DNA of 43,729 bases from Sutterella sp. (lineage in GTDB: Bacteria > Pseudomonadota > Gammaproteobacteria > Burkholderiales > Burkholderiaceae_F). Shown here piece after piece: positions 20,987 to 30,173 of this stretch. Made by a program: the position numbers and the translations under genes. Every line of letters begins with the position of its first letter. Within the stretch, counting starts at the first letter, position 1. The stretch is from positions 1-43,729 of the forward strand of contig JAHHRG010000010.1 of NCBI GenBank assembly GCA_020025965.1, read 5' to 3'. The notes beneath the pieces were generated by a model, which saw nothing but the letters and a program-made list of their open reading frames with translations, was not told the DNA's origin and made no database searches.

Positions 20987-23230
20987 ATGGATACATTCAT
21001 TTATGTTGTGCTGGGGCTTCTGTGTTGCCTCGCAATCATCGACCTTTTCGTGGGCGTCAGTAACGACGCCGTGAACTTTCTTAATTCCGCTGTCGGCAGT
21101 CGGTCCGCTCCTTTCTGGATCATTCTGACGGTGGCGAGTCTGGGGGTTCTTCTCGGAGCGACGTTCTCATCGGGGATGATGGACGTTGCGAAAACCGGGG
21201 TGTTGGTACCGGAGCACTTTACGTTCAACGAGGTCATCATCGTCTTTACCGCCGTGATGGTCTGCGATGTCCTGCTTCTCAATACATTCAATTCGTTAGG
21301 TCTACCCACATCGACCACCGTGTCGATCGTTTTCGAACTTCTGGGCGGCGCAACGGCCTTGGCCTGTTATAAGGTTTGGTCGACAGGCGCTCCGCTCACC
21401 GATCTCGGGCTTTATCTCAATTCCGCCAAAGCCCTTGCGATGATCATGGCCATTCTGATGTCGGTCGTGATTGCTTTCTTTGCGGGTCTCATTGTTCAGT
21501 ATCTTCTGCGTCTCGTTTTCTCTTTCCATTACGAACGCATCTACCGCTGGGTAGGCGGCATCTTCGGCGGCGTGTCGATTACCGCCATCTTCTACTTCCT
21601 GGTCATTAAGGGGGCCAAGGGTGCTTCCTTTATGCGTCCCGAATGGATCGACTGGATTACGCAGAACACCTGGCCTCTCTTGAGCGGCTGCTTCCTTATT
21701 TGCGCTGTCGTTTTCCAGCTTCTGATTTTTCTTTGCAATTTCAACGTTTTCCGTATCGTCATTCTCGCGGGTACCTTCGCTCTGGCCTTTGCCTTTGCCG
21801 GTAACGACTTGGTGAACTTCGTGGGCGTGCCTCTCGCTGCACTTGAATCCTCGCAGTATTTCGCTGCGGCACCGGGGGCGGATGCCGCAACCTTTACGAT
21901 GGAACAACTTCGAAGCGGTGCGAAAACGCCGACCATCTTCCTGCTTCTTTCCGGCATCGTGATGGTTATCACGCTCTGGTTCTCGAAGAAAGCCCGTCGT
22001 GTGATTCAGACGTCCATTAATCTTGCTTCGTCCTCTCGCGGCGGTAAGGAACAGTTCGGTTCTTCTCTGCCCGCTCGTATGGCCGTGCGCTTCTCTCTGC
22101 GTCTCAATAACGTCGTTCATCAGGTGATTCCGAAGACGGTTTCGGACGCTCTGGCTACGCGATTCATCAAGAAGGAACTCAAAAAGGGTGAAGTGGCTCT
22201 GCCCTTTGACGAAGTTCGTGCCAGTGTGAATCTTGTTCTGGCGGCTGCGCTCATTGCGACCGCTACGAGCTTGAAGCTTCCGCTCTCGACCACCTACGTG
22301 ACCTTTATGGTCGCGATGGGTTCTTCCTTGGCTGACGGGGCTTGGGACCGCGAATCCGCCGTTTATCGTATTTCCGGTGTGATCACCGTAATTTCCGGCT
22401 GGTTCTTTACGGCTTTTTCCGCCTTTACGGCTTGTGCCATCGTTTGCACTTGTTTCATCCTCTGGGGCAAAGCCTTTATGCTTTTCATGATGGCTTTGGC
22501 TCTGACGGTCGTGATCAAGACCAACTTCTTTGAAAAGAAAAAAGAAGACGAAGCCATTGAAGAAGAAAAGCTCGAAAAGGGCGACAAGGAAAGCGTGCGA
22601 GAACTTCTCTCGACCTCTGTTACCGAAAACCTCAACGCCACGCTGACGCTCTTCGCTTCGGGCCTTGAAGCTTTCTTGAAAGAAGATACGCATCGCCTTC
22701 GTGAATTGAAGGGTGATGCAGCCCAGCTCTTTGACACCATTTCGGTTCGCCGCGGCGAGTACTACAACATGGCGCTCGAAGGGGGCGGCAGCAAGGTTGA
22801 CCGCGATGCACGAAGCTTCTATTACCGTGCTTTCACGAGCATGAAGGAAGTTTCTCACGGTCTTCGTGACCAGATGGGCGTGGCGGAAAACTATGTGGCG
22901 AACTGTCACTCTCCCTTCACCGGTCTGATGAGTGAAAACATTCATCGCTTGTCGGTCGACCTGATTGACATTCGTGACAACTTCTATCCGGATCGTTGCA
23001 CGAAGACTTTGGGACTTATCGAAGACGCTCAGCGCGACTTTATGGTTCAAATCGGCGAAGAGCAAATTTCTCTTCGTAAGAGCGAACTCTATTTGGGCTA
23101 TCTGCTCTTTGCTCGAGAAATCATCAACCGCTACATGATGGTGCGTCTCCTTCAGGCAGAACTAGAAGCGAATCAGCTCTCGCAGCCGAAGACAGATAAG
23201 ATCGAACCGAAAGCCAATCCTGCGGCTTAA
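20987..23230 (+). CDS. PiT-type inorganic phosphate transporter with C-terminal PhoU-like domain
   Basis: Imports phosphate with a cation across the inner membrane. 747 residues, longer than ordinary PiT proteins (400-530). The two PHO4 family halves carry VSNDAVNFLNSAVG near residue 25 and AGNDLVNFVGVP near residue 265, and the serine-rich re-entrant motifs GLPTSTTVSI and KLPLSTTYV. A charged linker (KKKEDEAIEEEKLEKGDKE) near residue 515-535 leads into a soluble helical domain of about 200 residues that resembles PhoU and is likely cytoplasmic. The fusion suggests built-in regulation by a PhoU-like domain. Single-gene unit with its own terminator. Confidence 0.9.
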   Translation: MDTFIYVVLGLLCCLAIIDLFVGVSNDAVNFLNSAVGSRSAPFWIILTVASLGVLLGATFSSGMMDVAKTGVLVPEHFTFNEVIIVFTAVMVCDVLLLNTFNSLGLPTSTTVSIVFELLGGATALACYKVWSTGAPLTDLGLYLNSAKALAMIMAILMSVVIAFFAGLIVQYLLRLVFSFHYERIYRWVGGIFGGVSITAIFYFLVIKGAKGASFMRPEWIDWITQNTWPLLSGCFLICAVVFQLLIFLCNFNVFRIVILAGTFALAFAFAGNDLVNFVGVPLAALESSQYFAAAPGADAATFTMEQLRSGAKTPTIFLLLSGIVMVITLWFSKKARRVIQTSINLASSSRGGKEQFGSSLPARMAVRFSLRLNNVVHQVIPKTVSDALATRFIKKELKKGEVALPFDEVRASVNLVLAAALIATATSLKLPLSTTYVTFMVAMGSSLADGAWDRESAVYRISGVITVISGWFFTAFSAFTACAIVCTCFILWGKAFMLFMMALALTVVIKTNFFEKKKEDEAIEEEKLEKGDKESVRELLSTSVTENLNATLTLFASGLEAFLKEDTHRLRELKGDAAQLFDTISVRRGEYYNMALEGGGSKVDRDARSFYYRAFTSMKEVSHGLRDQMGVAENYVANCHSPFTGLMSENIHRLSVDLIDIRDNFYPDRCTKTLGLIEDAQRDFMVQIGEEQISLRKSELYLGYLLFAREIINRYMMVRLLQAELEANQLSQPKTDKIEPKANPAA

Positions 23231-23250
23231 TACAAAAGTCTTTTAGAGAA

Positions 23251-23290
23251 AACCGCCGACAGCTATAATGTCGGCGGTTTTCGTTTTTTC
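23251..23290 (+). terminator. Terminator of the phosphate transporter gene
   Basis: AACCGCCGACA (23251-23261) pairs with TGTCGGCGGTT (23269-23279), an 11-bp perfect stem with a 7-base loop, followed by TTTCGTTTTTT. Confidence 0.9.
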
Positions 23291-23491
23291 GGGGAATCTG
23301 AATGCCTGAACAGGGCATGGCGCTTCTGGACATCTAAGCGCAATGTCTTAGATGACGGAGGGTTGAATCATATAAACGCCTTTTTTCGCCAAACTTTTCA
23401 CAAAAAGGGCAGAATACAATTCAACTGAAGACGACCTTGCTGAGATCGGCTTTGGAGATCTGATTATTCTCGAACCTTTCGGATTGACCCG

Positions 23492-23887
23492 GTGCAGAAA
23501 CCTTCACGGATTATCGCTCTGGCGGCGTTAGCAAGCTTTGCTTACCTCTCTCTGCCGCTTGCTTATGCTGACGACGGTGTTGCGGCTGACGGCACGTATA
23601 CGAGTGCGGCTGAAGGTAGAAACGGTGCACTGGAGGTAAAGGTCTCGATTAAGGAAGGGCTCATTGCCACCATCACCGTGTGGCGTCATCATGAGACACC
23701 GGTGATCACAAGAGAGGCGATAGAGGACTATCCCAGGCGAATGGTGGAGAAGGGCAATATCGGGGTAGAAGCCGTAGCAGGGGCAACCGAAACCTGTGAT
23801 GCGATCCGTTCGGCAGTGGTTGACTGCGTGAAGCAGGCGGGAGGCGATCCGAAGTTTTACGGATACCTCGAGCCGGAACAACCCTAA
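23492..23887 (+). CDS. Secreted FMN-binding domain protein
   Basis: 131 residues from a GTG start. A Sec signal peptide (IIALAALASFAYLSLPLAYA) ends at AYA-DD. The mature 105 residues form one FMN-binding domain: DGTYTSAAEGRNGALEVKVSI, ITVWRHHETP and the AGATETCDAI motif, where the Thr of GATxT is the usual site of covalent FMN attachment. The protein would be periplasmic. Family members shuttle electrons to terminal reductases or serve as electron-transfer domains of flavin-based respiration. It has its own terminator; no reductase partner is adjacent. Confidence 0.85.
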   Translation: MQKPSRIIALAALASFAYLSLPLAYADDGVAADGTYTSAAEGRNGALEVKVSIKEGLIATITVWRHHETPVITREAIEDYPRRMVEKGNIGVEAVAGATETCDAIRSAVVDCVKQAGGDPKFYGYLEPEQP

Positions 23888-23918
23888 CCGTAAAGAAGGG
23901 ATACTGTTTGTTGGAGAA

Positions 23919-23966
23919 AGAGCCGTCCAATGCGTTATGTAAGGGGAACGCGGACGGCTCTTTTTT
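23919..23966 (+). terminator. Terminator of the FMN-binding protein gene
   Basis: AGAGCCGTCC (23919-23928) pairs with GGACGGCTCT (23952-23961), followed by TTTTT. A clear 10-bp stem 31 bases after the stop. Confidence 0.85.
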
Positions 23967-24090
23967 CTATTGCCGAACGCGGATACGCTTTTTGTGGGAC
24001 AGATCTATAAAAAATGGAAAAAAAATTCCAAATTGTGCCTCGAATTGTTAAGATGTAGACTAAACCTGTACTGATAGGGAAAGCTAGAAA

Positions 24091-25545
24091 ATGAGCGACA
24101 TCATGGATTTCAATGTTAGGTTAAAAAGAATACAAATTGAACATTTGAAAAATGTTTCTTTTGGTGAAATATCATTTTTTGATGAAAAAAATAAAAGAAA
24201 ATCAAATGTTATCGGCATTTATGGGCAGAATGGTTCGGGTAAGACGACCCTAATTAATGCTCTTGCTATATTTCAGTCGGTAGCAAGACGCTCTAGAATT
24301 CCTGATTTCTTTGCAAACCAGATTCAGAGCGGTGAAGAATTTAGTAAAATTAATTATGAGTTTTCTCTGAGTAACGATGAAGAGGATTATTCTATTTTCT
24401 ACGAGATAGTTATTTCAAAGGAAGAAAGTATCTCGGATGAAAATAAGAAAATATCACATATAGTCATTGCGGAAGAGAGGTTGTCTTATTCTCTCAGATC
24501 AAAAGAAAGAACTAAGATAAAGACTGTTTTTATAGATACAACTATACCTTCTGGTGATGATATAAGTCCTTTTACGCCTAAGATAAGATTTAAGAATTTA
24601 ACTGGGGGTAAAAATAAGATAGCCACAAAGCTTAATATCGAGAAGGGAGCGACTCAGAAAAACGCGAAGTCCTTTGTTTTTTCTAATGTTTTGTTTGATA
24701 TTATTTCAAAACAACATGAACAAAAAGCAAATGAAGATACTGAAGTAGGTTTGTTAATTCTTGAAAGACTTTTCACATACGCTGCATGTGAACTCTTTGT
24801 CATCACTACAAGATTAAGCAATATTATTGCATTAAATGCATTGTTTCTTGGTTTTAGAATCAAAAATGATTCTGCAGTTAGGGTTGGTCAGGTGCCCTTA
24901 TCTCTGGAAGGTGGAAAAATTCCGGAAGATATGGTGACGACTATAGAAGAAATTTGGACGAATATTAATATTGTATTAAAAGAGATTGTCCCAGGGCTTA
25001 CTGTAAAAATGAGAAAGCTAGGAGAGTCTTTGTTAGATGATAATACTACAGCTGTATCTGTACAGTTAACTTGTTCTAGAGAAGGAATTGAGATTCCACT
25101 TAGCCAGGAGTCTGATGGGGTTAAGAAAATAATATCGATATTAAGCTTGTTAATTGCTGTCTATAATGAGAGAACAATAACAGTAGCTGTGGATGAATTA
25201 GATTCGGGGATTTTTGAATACTTGCTTGGTGAATTATTAAAAATTCTTTCTGAAAAAGGTAGAGGTCAGTTCATTTTCACATCTCACAACTTGCGCCCAT
25301 TGGAAACCATTGATCCCATGTCTATAGTTTTCACAACAACAAATCCTAGAGCTCGATATCGGAGATTTTCTTCAATTAAGAATACAAATAATTTAAGGAG
25401 TCTATATTATCGTGAAATTATTTTAGGTGAAGATGAGTTTTATAAGAGAACCAGAAATACAGAAATAAGTTTGGCTTTCTTGAAGGCGTGGGGAAATCGT
25501 AATGGCAAAGAAAAAGAAAAAGAAGATCTTGTTGGTCTTAGTTGA
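24091..25545 (+). CDS. RloA-like AAA ATPase (candidate defence protein)
   Basis: 484 residues of an ABC/SMC-type AAA ATPase (AAA_15/AAA_21 group). N-terminal strand LKRIQIEHLKNVSFGEI, Walker A GQNGSGKT (45-52), a long variable insert, LSQESDGVKKI signature-like segment, Walker B VAVDELDSG (about 365-373), and the switch His in FTSHN. It overlaps the start of a RloB-like TOPRIM gene by 44 bases, the arrangement of RloA/RloB (also similar in outline to AbiL and PARIS systems). The DNA is strikingly AT-rich compared with both neighbours, evidence of recent transfer. Likely function is phage sensing by the ATPase and attack by the partner, inferred from family context. Confidence 0.8.
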   Translation: MSDIMDFNVRLKRIQIEHLKNVSFGEISFFDEKNKRKSNVIGIYGQNGSGKTTLINALAIFQSVARRSRIPDFFANQIQSGEEFSKINYEFSLSNDEEDYSIFYEIVISKEESISDENKKISHIVIAEERLSYSLRSKERTKIKTVFIDTTIPSGDDISPFTPKIRFKNLTGGKNKIATKLNIEKGATQKNAKSFVFSNVLFDIISKQHEQKANEDTEVGLLILERLFTYAACELFVITTRLSNIIALNALFLGFRIKNDSAVRVGQVPLSLEGGKIPEDMVTTIEEIWTNINIVLKEIVPGLTVKMRKLGESLLDDNTTAVSVQLTCSREGIEIPLSQESDGVKKIISILSLLIAVYNERTITVAVDELDSGIFEYLLGELLKILSEKGRGQFIFTSHNLRPLETIDPMSIVFTTTNPRARYRRFSSIKNTNNLRSLYYREIILGEDEFYKRTRNTEISLAFLKAWGNRNGKEKEKEDLVGLS

Positions 25546-26203
25546 GGGACCTTCTGAAGAAACAGCCTTGGGACATTTTTTTGTTAAGTTTTTTGAACAA
25601 AAAAATCTTGAAAGCCGAGTTCATGTTCTTCATATGGATATCACAACAGAAGATGGAGTTTCTCCTTCTAATATAAGATCAATGTTGTTAGAAAAAATTG
25701 ATGATTATCTTGGTAGATATTATTTAGAAAGGTCGGATGTAGAAAATATCATTCAAATTGTTGATACTGATGGTGCTTATATTTCAGATAGTAAAATTGT
25801 AGAGGACAGCGCTTGTGAGCATTTTTACTACACGGAAAATGAAATAAGATCATTTAACCCTAAAATGGTCGTAAATAGAAATAAACGTAAACGAATGAAT
25901 TTAAATGCGTTGTGCAAACTCAGAGAGGTTGGGAGGATGAGTTACCGAGTTTACTATATGTCTTGTAATTTAGATCATGTTCTTTATAATCTTTTGAATA
26001 TTTCAGATGAGAAAAAGAGAATTAGTGCTAATGATTTCTTGATCAGGTATCAAGACGATTTGCAAGGTTTTATTGATTTGACAACGAAGTCATCTTTTAG
26101 TGTTATGAAAGATTATAAGGATTCGTGGGAATATATAAAAAATCATGAATCATTGAAGCGGCATAGTAATATTGGATTGGTTTTTTATAGATGTTGTAAT
26201 TGA
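25502..26203 (+). CDS. RloB-like TOPRIM-fold protein
   Basis: 233 residues starting at ATG 25502, inside the end of the ATPase gene. N-terminal lysine run KKKKKKILLVLVEGPSEETAL gives the TOPRIM-like Glu (VEG), and IVDTDG at residues 86-91 supplies the D-x-D pair (Asp88, Asp90). These are the residues expected for metal-dependent nucleic acid cleavage in RloB/AbiL-type and related proteins. AT-rich like its partner. Stop is at 26201-26203, at a short tandem repeat. It is probably the effector of the pair; the target (tRNA or DNA) cannot be told from sequence. Confidence 0.7.
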   Translation: MAKKKKKKILLVLVEGPSEETALGHFFVKFFEQKNLESRVHVLHMDITTEDGVSPSNIRSMLLEKIDDYLGRYYLERSDVENIIQIVDTDGAYISDSKIVEDSACEHFYYTENEIRSFNPKMVVNRNKRKRMNLNALCKLREVGRMSYRVYYMSCNLDHVLYNLLNISDEKKRISANDFLIRYQDDLQGFIDLTTKSSFSVMKDYKDSWEYIKNHESLKRHSNIGLVFYRCCN

Positions 26204-26236
26204 AATATAAAAAATATAAAAATATAAAAAATATAA
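26203..26236. repeat. 17-bp tandem repeat at the islet edge
   Basis: AAATATAAAAAATATAA occurs twice in tandem (26203-26219 and 26220-26236), beginning inside the stop codon of the RloB-like gene. It marks the zone between the RloA/B pair and the convergent OLD gene. Confidence 0.7.
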
Positions 26237-26282
26237 AAGAACCCCTTATATCAATTATCTTTGTTTTTTTAGTGATTATAAA

Positions 26283-27983
26283 TTATTTAATCCACTCTTT
26301 GATGAGAATAAATGCCTTTTTTACTGAAATTGGTATTAGTTCATCGAGATGCCTTTCGTAAGGGTTTCTTTCAATAATATCCCCAAGAAAAGAAGAATAA
26401 TTTGATTTCTTCTTTTCTAACCGATGTTTGAGATCCTGTGGCGAGATATCTTTAAAATGCCGACGTTGCGCTTTGAGGTTCTTATCAGTGGGATTACTCA
26501 AGGGACTGCAAGCTACCAAGGCATCGATCAATTCGGCGCGGATGTCGAGCTGATTGACTAGTTCGCCTTCAATAGCAAGACCGGGAGAAAGGAAGAAAAC
26601 GTCGCTCTGATTCTGACGATGGTCGTATCTGGCTTTCTGTTCCATCTCGGCCAATTGTTTTCTCACCACATGTTCGGCATCGCCGTCATTGTCGCTTACT
26701 ACGCAGAAGGGCTTGTGGAAACTCATTGCCAAGAGGAAGAACGGCGCATAACTCTTTCCGTCAACGCCGACGATCGTGATGCCGAAAGCGCTCGGATCAT
26801 CGCCGAAATAGGCATGGAACATCCCTCTGATCAGTTGCTCTTCCGTTACCCCTTCCACAAACATCAGCCCGCGGGCAAAGAGCACTTCTCCGCGCAGTCT
26901 CATGATCATGCGACTCAAGGTTCGCAAATCACTCGCTGACATCTTCTTAGGTAGCCAGCGAACGTCAATTTTTTCACCTTGTCTGGCCATCGATCGCAAG
27001 GCGGTCGGCGTGACGACTGAGGCTACAAACGGTGAATGGGTGGTGACGAGAAGCTGGTGCGAGAGTTTCATCAACTGCCGCATAAGCGTTCTTTGCGCAT
27101 TGGGGTGCAGATGTGCTTCGGGTTCGTCTGCGGCAATCAGGATAAAAAGCGGCCAATCATGCGCTTCTGCCTGACGAGCGAGACCTTCAAGCAGCGTAAT
27201 CGTAGAGAGGATCAGCAGGGTTTTGCGACTGCCTCGACCGAGACGCACCGATAGTCTTTCATCAGCTTCGTCTGATTGCAACCAATCGAAGAATCTTCCG
27301 ATGGTTGCGGGACTTAATACCAATCCGTCAGGAAGACCGCTTCCGGGACCTTCGAGCGCTTCGGAAACGCGGTCAAGTGTTGCGCGTAAATCCTCAAAAG
27401 GCTGATGAGCATACTGAGGATGCGCGAGGATTTCTTCTTTAAGGCTTTCATAGGTGCGGCGCACAAAAGAGTTGGGACGGTTTATGGCACTGAGGAGATC
27501 GTCATCCGCGTCAAGAAGCACCATTTTGATGGCAGGGAGCAATGCTTTGAGCGTTTCACCTGACACCTCGTTTTCCCAATCCGTGAGTAGCGTTCGCTTC
27601 AAAGTGGCAGTGTCGTTTTCTGCATTCCAGATAACGCGAGTTCTGAACGCAAAGTAGGCTTTTTGATGGCGATTGGTTGCGAGGCCGAAGCTTAAAATTT
27701 TTGTCCAACTCTCGTCGAACTGAGAAAGTCGGCGGCCTTTTCTGTCGACAGGAACAAAACGGACGTCAACAATGATTTCATTGGTCATACCTATGCTTTC
27801 AGCCGTATGGAAATCGTGCTGGGTGATTTCCAGTTCGTCCGTTAAAGCCAGCTGCAGGGCTTTCAATACAGTCGACTTGCCGCAGTTGTTGGAGCCGATC
27901 AAAACAGTCGGACGTTCGAGCGGCATTTCGAGACTGCGGATACTTCTGAAACCGCGAATTCGAATTTTGTCCAAGACGATCAT
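26283..27983 (-). CDS. OLD-family ATPase-TOPRIM nuclease
   Basis: 566 residues from ATG 27983 with AAGGTGAG before it (a GTG 12 bases earlier is possible). ABC-type ATPase first: KIRIRGFRSIRSLEM, Walker A GSNNCGKST (30-38), Walker B LIAADEPEAHLHP and switch LVTTHSP. Then a TOPRIM domain with FVEGVTEEQ (Glu377) and CVVSDNDGDAE (about 431-436). This is the fused layout of overcoming-lysogenisation-defect (OLD) nucleases, several of which defend against phage. GC content is like the core genome for most of its length, but the last 150 bases are AT-rich. It converges on the RloA/B pair and diverges from the LOG gene. Confidence 0.85.
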   Translation of the reverse strand: MIVLDKIRIRGFRSIRSLEMPLERPTVLIGSNNCGKSTVLKALQLALTDELEITQHDFHTAESIGMTNEIIVDVRFVPVDRKGRRLSQFDESWTKILSFGLATNRHQKAYFAFRTRVIWNAENDTATLKRTLLTDWENEVSGETLKALLPAIKMVLLDADDDLLSAINRPNSFVRRTYESLKEEILAHPQYAHQPFEDLRATLDRVSEALEGPGSGLPDGLVLSPATIGRFFDWLQSDEADERLSVRLGRGSRKTLLILSTITLLEGLARQAEAHDWPLFILIAADEPEAHLHPNAQRTLMRQLMKLSHQLLVTTHSPFVASVVTPTALRSMARQGEKIDVRWLPKKMSASDLRTLSRMIMRLRGEVLFARGLMFVEGVTEEQLIRGMFHAYFGDDPSAFGITIVGVDGKSYAPFFLLAMSFHKPFCVVSDNDGDAEHVVRKQLAEMEQKARYDHRQNQSDVFFLSPGLAIEGELVNQLDIRAELIDALVACSPLSNPTDKNLKAQRRHFKDISPQDLKHRLEKKKSNYSSFLGDIIERNPYERHLDELIPISVKKAFILIKEWIK

Positions 27984-28071
27984 AAGAACTCTCACCTTCT
28001 TTGAATCTACTTCAATTCTAGGCTCAAAAAGCGAAGCGCTACAATGAAGGAAAGCCTAAGGGAGTTTACTT

Positions 28072-29199
28072 ATGTCCGACTATCGCGAAATTGACACCGT
28101 TACCCAGTTGCTTGGATTGATTACCGAACCCGGCGAGATTGAGAATCATGTTTTCCAGAACATTGACTTCACCGATCTGGCCGACTTGGCCTGTGAGTGT
28201 ACGTACAAGAACTGTCTCTTTTTAGGGTGTGAATTGCCGGACAAGTTCCGACAGGGGCTGGACAAATCGAATCTTATTTTCCCGAGATTGGATGCGCCTT
28301 ACGATATTTACCGCAGTTACCTCTATTCGGCCAATTCTCTTTATGAGGGTTTTGATCCGCGTGACGAAGAAACGATAAAAGAGGCTTTCGATTACAAGGT
28401 CTATCAGCATTATCTGAAGACGGGGCTAACGTCGAAAAACGTGCGGGAAACCCTTTGCCGGTATTTGCACGATCATTCCATCAGCAGTGCGATCAAAGAC
28501 TTTCTTGAGCCCTATCACGAACGGCAGATTGTCGGGATCATGGGCGGGCACGATTTACTTCGTACCGACCCCGTGTATCGAAAGATCGTTTATCTGAGTA
28601 AACGACTGACAGAATTGGGCTTCATTATGGTGAGCGGAGGCGGTGCCGGGGCGATGGAGGCAACGCATTTGGGAGCCTGGATGGCCGAGCGTACCGAAGC
28701 CGAAGTGGAAGATGCGCTGGCGCTCTTGAGTGCCTCACCCGGTTGGCAGGATAAGGGCTGGCTGTCATCGGCTTTTCATGTCCGATTCCGCTATCCGCAG
28801 ACCCATTTCGTGAGCCTCGGGATTCCGACGTGGCTTTACGGGCACGAACCCGCCACGCCGTTGGCTACGCATATCGCGAAGTTCTTCGATAACAGCATTC
28901 GTGAAGACACAATATTGAAGATCACGCGCGGCGGTCTGATTTACACGCCTGGGAGCGCCGGGACTATTCAGGAAATCTTTCAGGCAGCGGTTCCCAATCA
29001 CTACCAGACTTACGGCTACGCAACCCTCATGGTCTTTTTAGGCGTGGACTTTTGGCGCAAAGAAATGCCCGTGTACGAACTCCTCGAGTATCTTGTCAAA
29101 GAAGGAAAATACGACGGGCTGAGAATTTCCGTGACCGACAGCATTGAAAAAGTAGTCGATACGGTGAAGAACTTTAAGCCTGGCAAAAAAGCGGATTAA
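28072..29199 (+). CDS. LOG-family Rossmann-fold nucleotide-binding protein
   Basis: 375 residues. Residues 155-350 show the lysine-decarboxylase-like/LOG fold: IMGGHDLLRTDPVY, MVSGGGAGAMEATHLGAWMA (nucleotide binding) and TPGSAGTIQEIF, the position of the usual PGGxGTxxE motif but with Ser-Ala instead of Gly-x. The Glu needed for phosphoribohydrolase activity is present (IQEIF). The first 150 residues are an extension not seen in short plant-type LOG proteins. Likely acts on a nucleotide monophosphate or related ligand, cytoplasmic. Its stop overlaps that of the convergent gene by four bases. Confidence 0.75.
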   Translation: MSDYREIDTVTQLLGLITEPGEIENHVFQNIDFTDLADLACECTYKNCLFLGCELPDKFRQGLDKSNLIFPRLDAPYDIYRSYLYSANSLYEGFDPRDEETIKEAFDYKVYQHYLKTGLTSKNVRETLCRYLHDHSISSAIKDFLEPYHERQIVGIMGGHDLLRTDPVYRKIVYLSKRLTELGFIMVSGGGAGAMEATHLGAWMAERTEAEVEDALALLSASPGWQDKGWLSSAFHVRFRYPQTHFVSLGIPTWLYGHEPATPLATHIAKFFDNSIREDTILKITRGGLIYTPGSAGTIQEIFQAAVPNHYQTYGYATLMVFLGVDFWRKEMPVYELLEYLVKEGKYDGLRISVTDSIEKVVDTVKNFKPGKKAD

Positions 29200-30002
29200 T
29201 TGGTCAGACGCGGCCAAGGTGTATCTATCCAAACCTTGGCGAGAAGCCATTGAAGGAGCTCTTCAATGGGTTGGATCTGTTGGAGAGCACGGATTTCGCC
29301 GTCGTTTAAACTTTCAAAGACTTGTGCCGTGAGGAGTGCACGTGCAAAAGCGTTCCAGGATGGATAACGCGTTATTGCTTCAACTGTGACCCGGCGAGCG
29401 TAAGGCTCTGCTTCTTCCTTCGTGACCATCTCCATAAAGACCGCATAGTCGATCAGGGATGCAGCGTGTGCAAGCTCAATGGCGCGAAGTTGCGTCCAGT
29501 CAAAATCCTGACGGAAATAGTCAACGAACATGCGACGGTTGCGAATCAAGCGCTTTTCCGTCTCGCTGGCACTGACAACATCAAATCCCTGCCAGCCGAG
29601 TGCGCGGCTGTCTTTAAAAAGGCGCGTAATATCGGGCGTTTCAGCTATGCGACGATAGCGACTCGTCACAGAGGCACGGTTCAGCATCACAGCAAACCTA
29701 TCGCCAAGATCCGAGGGACTCATGATCTCGTAATCGGTACTCAGGCGATGGTTAATGTCGTTTTGCACTTCAGAGTCATCGCGAGGAATCATTCCTTGGT
29801 CGTATCCGTCCATCCAAATTGAAAAACGGGCAATTCCCGAAGAAATGTCCATCACGGGAATGTTTTCCCAGACGCGTGACGTTGTCTTGGTTGGGGTATT
29901 GCCAAGACGCGTCAGAGCTGAACGTAAGCCGGCGAGCACCGGCAAGAGTGCCGCAGAGGGTGTCAGCAATTCAAAGGTTTCGTCGACAGGAGTGCTGGAC
30001 AT
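29196..30002 (-). CDS. DUF1266-like protein
   Basis: 268 residues, soluble, no signal peptide. The C-terminal third, with FDWTQLRAIELAHAASLIDYA, TKEEAEPYARRVTVEAI and YPSWNAFARALL, fits the pattern of DUF1266 proteins (aromatic-rich W-x-x-R, a G/S-Y turn, then EEA and a SW segment). Function is unknown. It is convergent with the LOG gene, sharing the TTAA at their stops, and lies alone on its transcript. The family call is from pattern only. Confidence 0.5.
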   Translation of the reverse strand: MSSTPVDETFELLTPSAALLPVLAGLRSALTRLGNTPTKTTSRVWENIPVMDISSGIARFSIWMDGYDQGMIPRDDSEVQNDINHRLSTDYEIMSPSDLGDRFAVMLNRASVTSRYRRIAETPDITRLFKDSRALGWQGFDVVSASETEKRLIRNRRMFVDYFRQDFDWTQLRAIELAHAASLIDYAVFMEMVTKEEAEPYARRVTVEAITRYPSWNAFARALLTAQVFESLNDGEIRALQQIQPIEELLQWLLAKVWIDTPWPRLTN

Positions 30003-30173
30003 GTGGGGATAAAAAGGTCTGAATGATCAGAATATTTTAGTCGAACCACGAAAGGGGTGAGAAAGCGGTTCGACGAGCAGACTGAAAATAGCTGAAAGAG
30101 AAATATGCAGAGAAAGTGTTCGTTGCTCTCTCATTGAGATGAGGGGAGAACGATCAAGTTATACCCCATCGGA

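Noticed and set aside
21302..23065. 587-codon minus-strand frame opposite the phosphate transporter
   Set aside because: Composition (His, Arg, Glu, Lys rich) and lack of domains mark it as antisense shadow of the PiT gene.
26203..26236. A short CRISPR-like array
   Set aside because: Two directly abutting 17-bp AT units with no spacers; a simple tandem repeat.
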